A DNA stretch of 64,000 bases from an uncultured Lachnospiraceae bacterium (GCA_900546325.1 URCR01000001.1:128911-192910); one strand, 5' to 3'. Positions 9,538 to 18,949 are shown, counted from the first letter of the stretch. A program made the numbers and translations. The notes: generated by a model not told the origin, from the sequence alone.

Positions 9538-9709
9538 GTATCGTTCCCTCCTGATGTCATAAATTTGGAATCAGCCTTTTATCTCTGATACCTGATACTC
9601 CCATTCTAGTCAGCGAAAGTGACAGCTTCGTGACAATCTTCTTTTTTCGGAAACTCTACTACCACTCTTCCATCATTAAAAACAAGATCACAGCAATCCG
9701 TTTACAAGT

Positions 9710-10336
9710 TTACCGGATCCCCAGAACCCTCTTCAGCACATCCGTACACTCACTTTTGGGATCCGCGCTGTAAATATTGACATGATTTAAATCCCCGCCT
9801 CTGTCTGTAAATGCCGGAAAGAGAAAGCCGCACTCCGGTTTTCCGGGCTCATAGCTGCCAAGAAGCGGGCAGACTGCGCAGATCAGATACTCAAACATTT
9901 CTTCAGATTCCCCTAACCGCTCCTTGTCTGCCCCCTTTGCCGGAATGTCATAGCGGTCGTGAAACATATAAATGGCATATTCTGAATCCATATAATAATT
10001 CTCCATTACCACGTCATAAAAAGTTTCCATCAGTGCATCATTTTTCAGTCCGCACTGGCGCAGTCCCATCAGAAGCTGCCACATGCTGCCTGCCCTTCTC
10101 GCTTCCGGCTCAAATTGAAATTGTTTCAGATTCACATTCGTCTCTGAAAACGGAATCACTTTTGCAATTTCAAGATGTTTTTTTCTCTCCGGTGCGGAAA
10201 GTTTTAAAAAATTTGTATTAAAACTCCCGTCATATTCCCCCTCTTCATCTACATAGCATCCGGCAATCCTGGTAAAGGATGTACGGGAAAGTGTCATTCG
10301 TCTGGTAAGCTCCAGCATATCGTCTCGATTAATCAT
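9710..10336 (-). CDS. DUF4317 family protein, short form
   Basis: A 208-residue soluble protein whose N-terminal RTSFTRIAGCYVDEEGEY resembles the start of the clostridial DUF4317 family (typically ITRICGCYVD). The middle part has LKNDALMETFYDVVMENY and YAIYMFHDRYDIPAKG, followed by YLICAVCPLL, again as in that family. Members I know are usually longer, so this copy looks shortened at the C-terminus. Function is unknown. It begins 1 bp after the stop of the AraC gene with a GAGAGGAGAAT ribosome site, so the two are co-transcribed. Confidence 0.72.
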   Translation of the reverse strand: MINRDDMLELTRRMTLSRTSFTRIAGCYVDEEGEYDGSFNTNFLKLSAPERKKHLEIAKVIPFSETNVNLKQFQFEPEARRAGSMWQLLMGLRQCGLKNDALMETFYDVVMENYYMDSEYAIYMFHDRYDIPAKGADKERLGESEEMFEYLICAVCPLLGSYEPGKPECGFLFPAFTDRGGDLNHVNIYSADPKSECTDVLKRVLGIR

Positions 10337-10337
10337 A

Positions 10338-11309
10338 TTATTCTCCTCTCACCATCGTCCGGAACTCTTTCGGCGAGATTCCATACTCTTTGACAAACGC
10401 CTTATAAAAGACCGAGTAATCAGAAAACCCGCACAGCTCCGGGATACTTTTTAGCAGGACTCCGTCCACAATCAGTTTTTTTGCCTCGATCAGCCTTCGC
10501 TGTGTCACAATCTTATAGAAGCTGACATCCATCTGCTTTTTGAACAGCTGTCCGATTGCCGATTCGCTGATCAGAAAATGCGTCGCGATTGTCTTCAGGC
10601 TGATCTCCTCCGCAAAATGCTTCTCAATATAGCTGATGATCTCATCGAGAAGTGCCGCCTTTTCCGACTTTAGTTCCGTCATTGTCTGCCCCTTCCAGCT
10701 GCGGTACAGCAGACAGATCAGCTGAAAGAACAATCCACGGCTGAACAGTTCTGCCCCCGGCTTTTCTTCCTTCTCCTCCCGGAGCAGTTCCTCAAAAATT
10801 TTCTGAAACTGGTAAAGCACTGTCCCGTTTGTGCGGAGCACATAGGACTTCTCTCCCTGCTCTTTTCCTTCTTCCCACTCTACTGCATTTAACTCTTCGC
10901 TGCATTTCTTCCAGTAATCTGCACTTACCCAGAGTGCCGTCCGCAGATAGGGTTCTGTGAGCCGTTCCCCGAAAATCGGTCTGTGGCTGACACCCGGCGG
11001 AACAAAGATAATGTCATTTGGCTGGAGCTGGTAGCGCATATCTCCGATCAGATACTGAATATTTCCGCTTCTGCAGAACAGAATCTCATAGAAAATATGG
11101 CTGTGAAGCGATACGCTGTCTTTTAAATAGCTGATGTCTTCATGCACATCCAGATATTTACTGTCCATCTCCATCTCCTGATAGCCGATAAACTGTCCGC
11201 TTTCTTTGAAATACAGTTCAAACTCTTCTCCCATCGTCTCTCTTAATTTCTCATACTGCTTGCTCTTGATCTCTTCATAGGTCGTTTTTTTCAGTTGGCT
11301 AAGTTTCAC
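10338..11309 (-). CDS. AraC-family transcriptional regulator
   Basis: 323 residues. The N-terminal half contains a cupin-like effector domain (LHSHIFYEILFCRSGNIQYL, then PNDIIFVPPGVSHRP). The C-terminal half (about 215-320) holds two helix-turn-helix units, with LKTIATHFLISESAIGQLFK and SIPELCGFSDYSVFYKAFVK ending in YGISPKEFRT. This layout is typical of sugar-responsive activators. It is divergent from the GPH symporter/amidohydrolase/creatininase operon, its probable target, and is followed by the DUF4317 gene. A palindrome in the shared gap (11411-11426) is a candidate operator. Confidence 0.92.
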   Translation of the reverse strand: MKLSQLKKTTYEEIKSKQYEKLRETMGEEFELYFKESGQFIGYQEMEMDSKYLDVHEDISYLKDSVSLHSHIFYEILFCRSGNIQYLIGDMRYQLQPNDIIFVPPGVSHRPIFGERLTEPYLRTALWVSADYWKKCSEELNAVEWEEGKEQGEKSYVLRTNGTVLYQFQKIFEELLREEKEEKPGAELFSRGLFFQLICLLYRSWKGQTMTELKSEKAALLDEIISYIEKHFAEEISLKTIATHFLISESAIGQLFKKQMDVSFYKIVTQRRLIEAKKLIVDGVLLKSIPELCGFSDYSVFYKAFVKEYGISPKEFRTMVRGE

Positions 11310-11410
11310 AAAATTCCTCCTCTCATTTTAGAAACTTTTCACAAATCATTTCATTTCTTTCTCTATCATATCAGAAATTGTATGATTTTTGCAATATTTT
11401 ATGCCAATTA

Positions 11411-11426
11411 TGCAATTCAAATTGCA
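11411..11426. promoter_or_regulatory. Palindrome in the AraC/symporter divergent gap
   Basis: TGCAATT and AATTGCA face each other across 2 bp, 59 bp upstream of the symporter start. An extra TTGCAATAT lies just before it. This is a candidate binding site for the divergent AraC-type regulator (inference from position and symmetry only). Confidence 0.4.
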
Positions 11427-11484
11427 ATTTCAAAGAAGTATGATAGTAAGCACCAAAATAAACTACACAACAAGGAGAAAACTT

Positions 11485-12873
11485 ATGACAGACAAAAAAA
11501 TTCGCCCTTTTGGGAAAAAAGATGAACTGGGCTATGTATTCGGTGATATGGCAGGAAGCTTCGTCAACTTATTCATCGACGGTTACTTCCTGACCTTCTG
11601 TACATATGTACTCGGAATCAGCCCTGCATGGATGGGATCTTTATTCCTCTTTGCAAGACTTTGGGATGCAATCAACGACCCGATCATGGGATCCTTCCCG
11701 GACCGCTGGATGATTGGAAAATCCGGTGACAAATTTAAACCATGGATTAAAATCTTTATGGTACCTCTGGCACTTTCCGGTGTCCTTTGCTTCTTCAATG
11801 TTCCGCTGGAAGGTGTTGCGCTCCATGCTTATGTTGCATTTGCATACGTCCTCTACGGAATGAGCTATACCGGAACTTCCATGCCATTCGGTGCAATGGC
11901 AAGTGTTGTCAGCACAGACCCGATCGACCGAAGCAAACTTTCCCGTGCAAGAAGTATCGGCGGAACTTTAGTCGGTATGGTCGCTCTTTCCTTTGTTCCG
12001 GTCATCTGCTTTGATAAGAACAGTAACATTCTCCCAGAAAGATTTACAATGCTAGCCGTTATTTTCGGTATCTGCTGTATTATTAGTTATCTTCTTTTAA
12101 CACGTTTAACAATCGAACGAGTACGTGAAAACACGAGCGAACAACCTGAAAAATTCAATTACAAAAATGTGTTAAAAGCCGTTGTAAAAAACCGTCCACT
12201 GATTGGTGTTATGATTGCCACAGTCGGAAGTATGCTCTTTATTACAGGATCCGGACAGGTTCGAAGCTATTTATTCAAAGAATTCTATCATAATACTTCC
12301 ATGATGACTGTTTTAAGCCTAGGAACCCTTCCAATCACACTGATCTGCTTTCCACTTGTTCCAAAACTTGTGGCAAAATTCGGTAAGAAAACAACTTTAT
12401 TAGCTGGTATTTTTAGTAGTACTATTTTTAGTATCCTTACATTTGTAATCAAATTCGAGAATGTCTATGTATTTACAGCTTTAACCCTTTTAGGTTTAAT
12501 CGGGCAAGGGTTCTTCTCAATGTTAGTTTGGGCACTTGTTACAGACTGCCTGGATTACAGTGAATGGAAACTGCATGAACGAAGCGACGGTTCCATGTAC
12601 TCTATCTATACATTCAGCCGTAAAATCGGTTCCACAATTGCTTCTTCCGGTATTTCGTTTGCACTGAGTGCAATCGGATATGTATCTGGTACAAATGTAG
12701 TGCAATCTGCTTCTACAATTGACGGAATCTATTCTTTAGTTACTCTGATTCCGGTTGCAACTTGTGTTCTCGAGTTAATCGGTATCGGACTGATCTTCAA
12801 TCTGAACCACAAACAGACAAACCAGATGTATGCAGAACTTGCTGAGAGAAGAAGCAAAAAAGAAAGAGGGTAA
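11485..12873 (+). CDS. GPH (MelB/YicJ-type) cation-coupled sugar symporter
   Basis: A 462-residue major-facilitator-type carrier with about 12 hydrophobic helices. Family hallmarks are the N-terminal DELGYVFGDMAGSFVNLFIDGY and RLWDAINDPIMGSFPDR after helix 2 (the MelB cation-site region), and later LDYSEWKLHERSDGSMYSIY. GPH carriers import glycosides or glucuronides with Na+ or H+. The open frame extends 96 bp further upstream, but AAGGAG at 11472-11477 points to the ATG at 11485. It is the first gene of an operon with the amidohydrolase and creatininase. Codons in roughly 12,050-12,560 are noticeably more AT-rich than at either end. Confidence 0.9.
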   Translation: MTDKKIRPFGKKDELGYVFGDMAGSFVNLFIDGYFLTFCTYVLGISPAWMGSLFLFARLWDAINDPIMGSFPDRWMIGKSGDKFKPWIKIFMVPLALSGVLCFFNVPLEGVALHAYVAFAYVLYGMSYTGTSMPFGAMASVVSTDPIDRSKLSRARSIGGTLVGMVALSFVPVICFDKNSNILPERFTMLAVIFGICCIISYLLLTRLTIERVRENTSEQPEKFNYKNVLKAVVKNRPLIGVMIATVGSMLFITGSGQVRSYLFKEFYHNTSMMTVLSLGTLPITLICFPLVPKLVAKFGKKTTLLAGIFSSTIFSILTFVIKFENVYVFTALTLLGLIGQGFFSMLVWALVTDCLDYSEWKLHERSDGSMYSIYTFSRKIGSTIASSGISFALSAIGYVSGTNVVQSASTIDGIYSLVTLIPVATCVLELIGIGLIFNLNHKQTNQMYAELAERRSKKERG

Positions 12874-12879
12874 TCTTTT

Positions 12880-13746
12880 ATGAAGAAGACAGATATCCAT
12901 CTGCACCTCACTTTTAAACAGCACCCGAAGACTGGGCAAATGTTTGTGTCAAGCGCAGAACATATGCTCCCGCATCTTCGGGAGCTTTCCATTGAAAAAG
13001 GAATTTTAATGTCCTCCGGGGAAGGGCACTCTGCCATTCCATTCGGAAGTAATGAGGAGTGCAGACAGATTGCCGCAGCCTTTCCGGGAATCTATTTCTG
13101 GATGTGCAATCTGGATGAACATCCAGAAAATATTTTCGGGCGTCTCAAAACTTACAAAGAACAGGGCGCTGTCGGAATCGGAGAACTGATGATCAACCGC
13201 AGAATCGATGATCCTATGATCCAGGAAATCTTCTCTGCTGCCGAAACACTTTCCCTTCCGGTCCTGTTTCACATGAGCCCGGAAGTCGGATATGAATACG
13301 GCATTGTCGATGATGCCGGACTTCCCCTTTTAGAAGAAAGTCTGAAAAAATATCCAAACCTGAAATTCATCGGCCACAGCCAGCCTTTCTGGCACGAGAT
13401 CAGCGGGGATGCCGCAGGGGATCTCTCCTCCCGCATGGAATGGGGCGAAGGAGAAGTAACCCCGGGCGGAAGACTTTCTTACCTGTTCGACACCTACCCA
13501 AACCTCTACGGGGACCTATCCGCCAACAGCGGAGGCTGCGCGATCATGCGCGACGAAACATTCGGTCTTTCTTTCCTTGAGAAATACTGTGACCGTCTCA
13601 TGTTCGCCACAGACATGGTCAACGTCGACATGGAATTTCCACTCGGAAAATGGTTGGAGGAAATGTACCAGTGTGGTAAATTAAAAGAAGAGGTTTACAG
13701 AAAAATCGCTTATCAAAATGCAGAATCCCTCTTCGGGCTGCATTAG
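12880..13746 (+). CDS. TIM-barrel metal-dependent hydrolase (amidohydrolase_2 type)
   Basis: 288 residues. The start KKTDIHLHL gives the first-strand HxH metal motif. Further metal or active-site positions are seen in VLFHMSPEVGYEYG, FIGHSQPFWHEI and the late Asp in RLMFATDMVNVDMEFP. This pattern fits the amidohydrolase_2 branch (decarboxylases, lactonases, sugar-acid hydrolases). It starts 6 bp after the GPH symporter and 17 bp before the creatininase-like gene, so all three should act on one imported compound. The substrate is unknown; a glycoside, lactone or amide are all possible. Confidence 0.85.
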   Translation: MKKTDIHLHLTFKQHPKTGQMFVSSAEHMLPHLRELSIEKGILMSSGEGHSAIPFGSNEECRQIAAAFPGIYFWMCNLDEHPENIFGRLKTYKEQGAVGIGELMINRRIDDPMIQEIFSAAETLSLPVLFHMSPEVGYEYGIVDDAGLPLLEESLKKYPNLKFIGHSQPFWHEISGDAAGDLSSRMEWGEGEVTPGGRLSYLFDTYPNLYGDLSANSGGCAIMRDETFGLSFLEKYCDRLMFATDMVNVDMEFPLGKWLEEMYQCGKLKEEVYRKIAYQNAESLFGLH

Positions 13747-13763
13747 AAATGGAGGAAACAGAT

Positions 13764-14597
13764 ATGCGTACAAGAATATTACCAAAGATGTTAAATGATG
13801 AAGTAGAAGAATATTTATCCCGGAATGATATCATTATCGTTCCGGTCGGAACGGTAGAAATGCACGGCGGATTTCCACTTGACTCCGAGACAACGATCAG
13901 TGAAGCCTATGCCTTAAAAATGGCAGAAGCATGTGACGGACTCGTCCTGACCGGACTTCCGTATTTCTATGCCGGAGCAACTGCAAGCGGACGCGGAACG
14001 GTTCAGGTAAGTATCCGCGAGGGAATCGACTACCTGACTGCGATCGCCAAAAACCTGCTCCGCCTCGGCTTCAAGCGCCAGATCTACATCAGCTTCCATG
14101 GACCTGCACATATGACATGCAGCCCGATGGTCCGTGATTTCTTTGATGAGACAGGCATTCCGATTCTCTACATGGATCTGACCATGCAGATGTTGAAAAA
14201 TGCTGCTGATCTTTTCAAATCGATGGACAGCTTCCATGCGATCACAACCGGAGCATACAAGATTATGAACCGTCTGGAAGATGTGCCGCTCACAACAAAG
14301 TATGAGCACAGCAAGCCACAGTCCTGCAAGAAATTTGACGATATCTTCGGGCTCGCTTACCAGAGCGCTTCGATCGGTTACTACTTCGGAGAAAAAGAAG
14401 ATCACATGAGCACAACTGCAATTCCGGACGAAGCAGCCCGCGAAAAGCTCGCCAGCGAAGGTGTAGAGATCATTGAAAAGACCGTAGAGCTCCTTGATCT
14501 CCCACATATTGTCAGCCAGATGAAAGATCTGGAACAGTACAACCAGGAAGTTGCCGCAAAATGCCCTTGGGTTCCTTCTAACTTCTTCCGGAAATAA
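13764..14597 (+). CDS. Creatininase-family amidohydrolase
   Basis: 277 residues from the ATG at 13764, which has GGAGG 9 bp upstream; an earlier in-frame ATG at 13749 lies inside that ribosome site. The motif VPVGTVEMHGGFPLDSET matches the E-H-D metal ligand stretch of the creatininase fold. FHGPAHMTCSP stands where the family usually has NGHGGN, so the second motif is altered. Members hydrolyse cyclic amides or formamides (creatinine, FAPy). Lying in a transporter/amidohydrolase operon, it probably works on a breakdown intermediate of the imported compound rather than on creatinine (inference). Confidence 0.83.
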   Translation: MRTRILPKMLNDEVEEYLSRNDIIIVPVGTVEMHGGFPLDSETTISEAYALKMAEACDGLVLTGLPYFYAGATASGRGTVQVSIREGIDYLTAIAKNLLRLGFKRQIYISFHGPAHMTCSPMVRDFFDETGIPILYMDLTMQMLKNAADLFKSMDSFHAITTGAYKIMNRLEDVPLTTKYEHSKPQSCKKFDDIFGLAYQSASIGYYFGEKEDHMSTTAIPDEAAREKLASEGVEIIEKTVELLDLPHIVSQMKDLEQYNQEVAAKCPWVPSNFFRK

Positions 14598-14618
14598 GAC
14601 CGGCGCCAGAACAGAAAA

Positions 14619-14683
14619 GAAAGGCTTACACAGAAGCTGCTGCAAATAGAACCTCTATTTTCCGGCAGCTCTGGTAAGCCTTC
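14619..14683. terminator. Bidirectional terminator between creatininase and glmM genes
   Basis: An extended stem pairs GAAAGGCTTAC with GTAAGCCTTC and CAG-AGCTGC with GCAGCT-CTG inside it. It lies between two converging genes and can end transcription from both. Confidence 0.8.
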
Positions 14684-14748
14684 ATTTCTATTATTCTATT
14701 GAACTCTCCCCTTATTTATCTGAATTCCTGCAAGGAATTTGTACCGGC

Positions 14749-16095
14749 CTATGAAAGTACCAGTCCTTCTGCCGCCATCACATCAATGACTTTGCCGACA
14801 CACTCTTTGCAGAGCTCATCTGTCGCAGCCTCGACCATCACGCGGATCACCGGCTCTGTGCCGCTCTCTCTTACAAGGATTCGTCCGTCATCTCCAAGCT
14901 TTTCTGCCACTTCCTCCACCGCTTTTACGACAGCCGGATTTTCTCTCGCTTCCTTTTTATCTGCTACCCGGACATTTTTCAGAAGCTGCGGATAGATCTT
15001 TACTTCCTCCACAAGCTTTGCGAGCGACTGCTTCTTCTCCATAACAACTTCCATCAGAAGCAGAGAGGTAAGGATTCCGTCTCCTGTCGTTGCATATTTG
15101 CTGAAAATAATATGTCCGGACTGTTCTCCCCCAAGGGAATAGTTATTCTGGAGCATATTTTCATACACATACTTATCTCCGACCGCAGTCTTCTCATAGC
15201 GTATTCCTGCCTTGTCGCATGCTTTGTAAAGCCCCAGGTTAGACATAATTGTCGTCACGATCGTATCGCCGTTTAATCTTCCCTGCTCTTTTAAATATTT
15301 TCCGCAGACATAGAGGATCAGATCTCCGTCCACAACATTTCCATTCTCATCCACAGCGATGCAGCGGTCCGCATCTCCGTCATATGCAAATGCAATATCA
15401 AGCTTCTTCTCTTTCACAAACTGCTGAAGCACTTCGATATGCGTAGATCCACAGTTCGTATTGATGTTTGTTCCGTCCGGCTCATTATTGATCACATAAG
15501 TCTTTGCCCCCAGCGCGTCGTACACACTCTTCGCGATCGCCGAAGCACTTCCGTTGGAACAGTCCAGACCGACTCTCTTATCCTTAAAAGATCGTGTGGC
15601 AAGTGAGATCAGATGTCCGATATAGCGGTTTCTTCCTGCTGCATGGTCTACGGTTCTTCCGATCTTTTCTTTTTCCGCAAGCGGAAGTTCTCCCAGTTCG
15701 CCGTCGATGTATGCCTCGATCTGTGCTTCTACTTCTGCCTCCAGCTTATGTCCCATACCGTTGATCACTTTGATTCCGTTGTCATAGAATGGATTGTGAC
15801 TTGCAGAAATCATGATTCCACAGTCAAAATCCTCTGTTCTCGCCACATACGAAACACTCGGTGTCGTCGTCACATGAAGAAGGTAGACATCCGCACCGGA
15901 CGCTGTCAGCCCTGCGACCAGTGCATACTCAAACATATAGCTGCTCCGTCTTGTATCCTTTCCGATCACGACTTTTGCCTTGTGATCCTTCCCATAATAC
16001 CATCCAAGAAATCTTCCGACTTTAAACGCATGTTCTACCGTCAGAACCTTATTTGCCTCACCGCGAAATCCGTCTGTTCCAAAATATTTTCCCAT
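14749..16095 (-). CDS. glmM: Phosphoglucosamine mutase
   Basis: This enzyme converts glucosamine-6-phosphate to glucosamine-1-phosphate, feeding UDP-GlcNAc for peptidoglycan. The 448-residue protein starts GKYFGTDGFRG, has the phosphoserine loop GIMISASHNPFYDNGIK (active Ser about residue 102), the Mg2+ loop FAYDGDADRC and the sugar loop LGGEQSGHIIF, and ends with the phosphate-binding RESGTEPVIRVMVE. All key residues are present and the length is normal. GAGAAGAAAC precedes the ATG. It stands alone between a terminator and the AT-rich gap 16096-16379, in which I see no gene. Confidence 0.97.
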   Translation of the reverse strand: MGKYFGTDGFRGEANKVLTVEHAFKVGRFLGWYYGKDHKAKVVIGKDTRRSSYMFEYALVAGLTASGADVYLLHVTTTPSVSYVARTEDFDCGIMISASHNPFYDNGIKVINGMGHKLEAEVEAQIEAYIDGELGELPLAEKEKIGRTVDHAAGRNRYIGHLISLATRSFKDKRVGLDCSNGSASAIAKSVYDALGAKTYVINNEPDGTNINTNCGSTHIEVLQQFVKEKKLDIAFAYDGDADRCIAVDENGNVVDGDLILYVCGKYLKEQGRLNGDTIVTTIMSNLGLYKACDKAGIRYEKTAVGDKYVYENMLQNNYSLGGEQSGHIIFSKYATTGDGILTSLLLMEVVMEKKQSLAKLVEEVKIYPQLLKNVRVADKKEARENPAVVKAVEEVAEKLGDDGRILVRESGTEPVIRVMVEAATDELCKECVGKVIDVMAAEGLVLS

Positions 16096-16379
16096 GTTTC
16101 TTCTCCTTTATTCGAAGTTTGTTCTATTGTCCACTTTTTTTATACAATCAACTCTTTATTCTTTTACATTATATAGACTTTCTATCAAATATACAACTAT
16201 TTTTTTCAATTACCGTAAAAATATTTTTCTGCCGCCGCAAAAATATTTTCCTGTTATCACGGAAAATTCACAAGAACAAGTCTATACAAATCGCTGATTT
16301 TCATGTATGATAGAAGAGGTATAAAAATTTCAATATCGTATATGAAAATATACACAAAAGAATTAAGGGGTGTTTTATA

Positions 16380-17318
16380 ATGAAATGTAACAAATGTCAT
16401 GAAGAAATGAAAATCAAAGAGATTGAAGTCGGAAAAGATTCCGCCGGCAATCCTGTCTATAATCTGTATGCCTTTTGCTATCACTGTAAGACAAAGGTCA
16501 ATATTGATAAATTAAAGAAAGCTGCCAGGGAACGAAAAGAGGCCGAGCAGCTCGCAGCCACAAAAAGAGAAGCCGCTCAGAGAGAAGAATCTTCCCGATC
16601 CGATGCAGCCAAAAGTTCTACGGCTCCGGTACATGTCTCAGCAAGAACCCAGGAGATGCCTTCCCAGAGCGCCATTTCCCGCACGTCCTCATCTGATTCT
16701 TCCGATCGCCCGAAGAAAAAGTCTGCACCAAAATCCGAGAAATCTTCTTCTCCAAAGAAGAAATCCGATACGTCCCGCTCCCGCCAGTCTGAGAAGCCTG
16801 CAAAGAAGCGTTACCGTGAGGACGATTTTGATTTTGACGAGGATGACGATTACGACTACCTTCAGCCGAGTAAGGTAAAATCTACCGAAAAGCGTGCACT
16901 GTCTAAGAAGAAAAAAGGCGGGTGCTTAAAACCGTTTCTGATCTTCCTCCTGATTCTGGTACTTGCAGGCGGAGGTGCTTTCGCTTACGGAACTTATATC
17001 GGATATGATTTTTCTTTTATCAACGATCTTAAGGAAAAAATCTTAAACCATACAGACGGAACTGATGAGAATGACAAAAAAGAGGATACTTCCAACAAGT
17101 CAGACAGCGGAACAACAAGCAATACAACTGCTCCGGAAACCGACAAGGATGGAACAACTACAAACTCAGATCTCTCCGGCGGAACTGACAGCACTAACGG
17201 AACTGACAATACAACCGGCACTGACAGTACAGACGGATCCGACTCCAACAGCACAGACAACTCCGGTACAACAGAGCCGGATGCTTCCACAGACAACAGC
17301 GGAACTACTGCACAATAA
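16380..17318 (+). CDS. Zinc-ribbon, single-pass membrane protein with acidic low-complexity tail
   Basis: 312 residues. The N-terminus carries two CxxC pairs (CNKCHEE and FCYHCKTKV), a probable zinc ribbon. Residues about 45-160 are a charged Ser/Lys/Arg-rich linker with an acidic run. One hydrophobic helix follows at about 182-204 (KPFLIFLLILVLAGGGAFAYG). The last 90 residues are Gly/Thr/Asp/Ser/Asn-rich with recurring GTDST-like units. I infer a cytoplasmic N-terminus and an extracellular tail. No function is recognised. The ribosome site (AAGGGGTG) is good, and a terminator follows. Confidence 0.75.
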   Translation: MKCNKCHEEMKIKEIEVGKDSAGNPVYNLYAFCYHCKTKVNIDKLKKAARERKEAEQLAATKREAAQREESSRSDAAKSSTAPVHVSARTQEMPSQSAISRTSSSDSSDRPKKKSAPKSEKSSSPKKKSDTSRSRQSEKPAKKRYREDDFDFDEDDDYDYLQPSKVKSTEKRALSKKKKGGCLKPFLIFLLILVLAGGGAFAYGTYIGYDFSFINDLKEKILNHTDGTDENDKKEDTSNKSDSGTTSNTTAPETDKDGTTTNSDLSGGTDSTNGTDNTTGTDSTDGSDSNSTDNSGTTEPDASTDNSGTTAQ

Positions 17319-17344
17319 GTTTTGTCCAGTATAACAGCTGCAGC

Positions 17345-17399
17345 AAAAATACCTGAACAGTAACCTATCCATTTGGATCTGACTGCTCAGGTATTTTTA
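17345..17399. terminator. Bidirectional terminator
   Basis: AAAAATACCTGA pairs with TCAGGTATTTTT, extended by CAGT/ACTG. The A-run and T-run on both sides suit termination of both the zinc-ribbon gene and the opposing CNNM gene. Confidence 0.9.
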
Positions 17400-17483
17400 T
17401 CTTTTCTCTTCTTTTTTGTCTGCCTTCCTTACGATCGTGCACAGGTCTCCACAGAGCTATCCGGAGCTCTCGCTCTGCCCGTC

Positions 17484-18824
17484 CTATGCTTCTGTGTCCG
17501 GCTCTCTCTTATCCGGTATCCTCATCCATACTTTCCGGATCCGCTTTTCTTTCACTTCCAAAATCTTAAATTGTACCCCATCTGCCTCCAGCTCACATTG
17601 CCCGGAATCTTTTGGGATGTAGCCAAGTTCTTCGATCAGATATCCGGAGAGCGTATCATAATTCTCTGTCTCAAGCTTCAGGTTCAACTTCTCATTCAGC
17701 TCCTCGATCAGAATCGATCCATCCAGCAAGTATTCCTTCTCCCCGATCTTCTGAAGTTCTACCACTTCTTCCTCATGCTCATCGGTGATCTCTCCCATCA
17801 CTTCCTCCACAAGGTCCTCTACTGTGACGATTCCCGATACACCGCCGTACTCATCGATCAGCACAGCCATGCGGTTCTTCGTCTTCTGCATCTCACGGAA
17901 GAGCTCATCCGTATTCTTTCCATCCGGCACAAAGAATGCTTCTTTCAGAAGGGATCTGATATCCACTTCCTCAAATGACTTCTTCCTTGCTTCGATCATC
18001 ACATCTTTCACCTGAAGAATTCCGATAATATTATCGATCTGCTCTTCATAAACCGGTATTCTTGTATGTCTCGTCTCTAAAATCTCATCCATCATCTGAT
18101 CCAGCGGTTCATCAATGTCTATTGCAAATACGTCTCTCCTCGGTATCATCACATCTTTTGCTGTCTTATCATCAAATGAGAAAATCGAATTGATCATTTC
18201 CTTCTCAATCTCATTGAACACACCATTCTCACTTCCTGTTTCCAGCATCTTCTTAATCTCTTCTTCCGAGACTGCTTCCTCCAGATTCTCCGTCTTCATT
18301 CCAATCAAATGTAAAAATCCATTGGTTGACAGTGACAATAACTTAATAAACGGTGATAAAATCTTTGAAATAATATAAATCGGCTGCACGACAAATAAGC
18401 TGAATGATTCCGCCTTTTGAAGCGCAATCCTCTTCGGCACCAGCTCACCAAATACAAGGGTAAAATAAGACAAAATAATTGTAACGACTACAACCGCGAT
18501 CGTACCGCTGTACGGAATCCCAAACTGTGCGATCCATTCGCCGAACACCTGTGAAATACCAGTTGCCGCAGAAGCACTCGAGAAAAATCCCGCCAGTGTG
18601 ATTGCCACCTGTATCGTTGATAGAAACTTTGTAGAGTCTTCAAACAATGTCTGAAGCAGAGCTGCTCTCTTACTCCCCTCGTCCGCCAGAACCTTGATCC
18701 GGTTCTTATTGACCGACACAACTGCCATCTCCGCTCCCGCAAAGAAAGCATTCACCAAAGTAAGAAATGCAAGAAATAATAATTGAAATAAAATACTGTT
18801 CCCGGCAGGGTCACCTGAATCCAT
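17484..18824 (-). CDS. CNNM/CorC-type membrane protein with CBS domains (hemolysin family)
   Basis: 446 residues. The N-terminal DUF21 part (about 1-190) has four hydrophobic segments and the motif TLVNAFFAGAEMAVVSVNKNR. Two CBS domains follow (about 205-325, with KDVMIPRRDVFAIDID and GGVSGIVTVEDLVEEVMGEI). A CorC_HlyC transporter-associated domain closes the protein (YLLDGSILIEELNEKLNL, DTLSGYLIEELGYIP). Relatives take part in Mg2+ or Co2+ efflux; 'hemolysin' is a historical name. The open frame extends 69 bp upstream, but AGGAGG sits correctly for the ATG at 18824. The gene is monocistronic. Confidence 0.93.
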   Translation of the reverse strand: MDSGDPAGNSILFQLLFLAFLTLVNAFFAGAEMAVVSVNKNRIKVLADEGSKRAALLQTLFEDSTKFLSTIQVAITLAGFFSSASAATGISQVFGEWIAQFGIPYSGTIAVVVVTIILSYFTLVFGELVPKRIALQKAESFSLFVVQPIYIISKILSPFIKLLSLSTNGFLHLIGMKTENLEEAVSEEEIKKMLETGSENGVFNEIEKEMINSIFSFDDKTAKDVMIPRRDVFAIDIDEPLDQMMDEILETRHTRIPVYEEQIDNIIGILQVKDVMIEARKKSFEEVDIRSLLKEAFFVPDGKNTDELFREMQKTKNRMAVLIDEYGGVSGIVTVEDLVEEVMGEITDEHEEEVVELQKIGEKEYLLDGSILIEELNEKLNLKLETENYDTLSGYLIEELGYIPKDSGQCELEADGVQFKILEVKEKRIRKVWMRIPDKREPDTEA

Positions 18825-18949
18825 GATAAATAAAACCTCCTGTAATTGAAATAATCTGGCTCTGATTATATCGCTTTTCAGGAGGTTCTGCAACTAAAAT
18901 TTTAGATTTTTATTTAGATTTTATAGAAGTTTCACTTTTCCAGCTCTTC

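Noticed and set aside
13914..14645. A 243-codon minus-strand frame across the creatininase gene
   Set aside because: Antisense to a gene with clear motifs. The long frame is explained by codon bias of the real gene.
15613..16176. A 187-codon plus-strand frame antisense to glmM
   Set aside because: Composition and lack of a ribosome site mark it as a shadow of glmM.
17100..17315. Apparent tandem DNA repeats
   Set aside because: They reflect the low-complexity GTDST-like tail of the zinc-ribbon protein rather than an independent repeat element.
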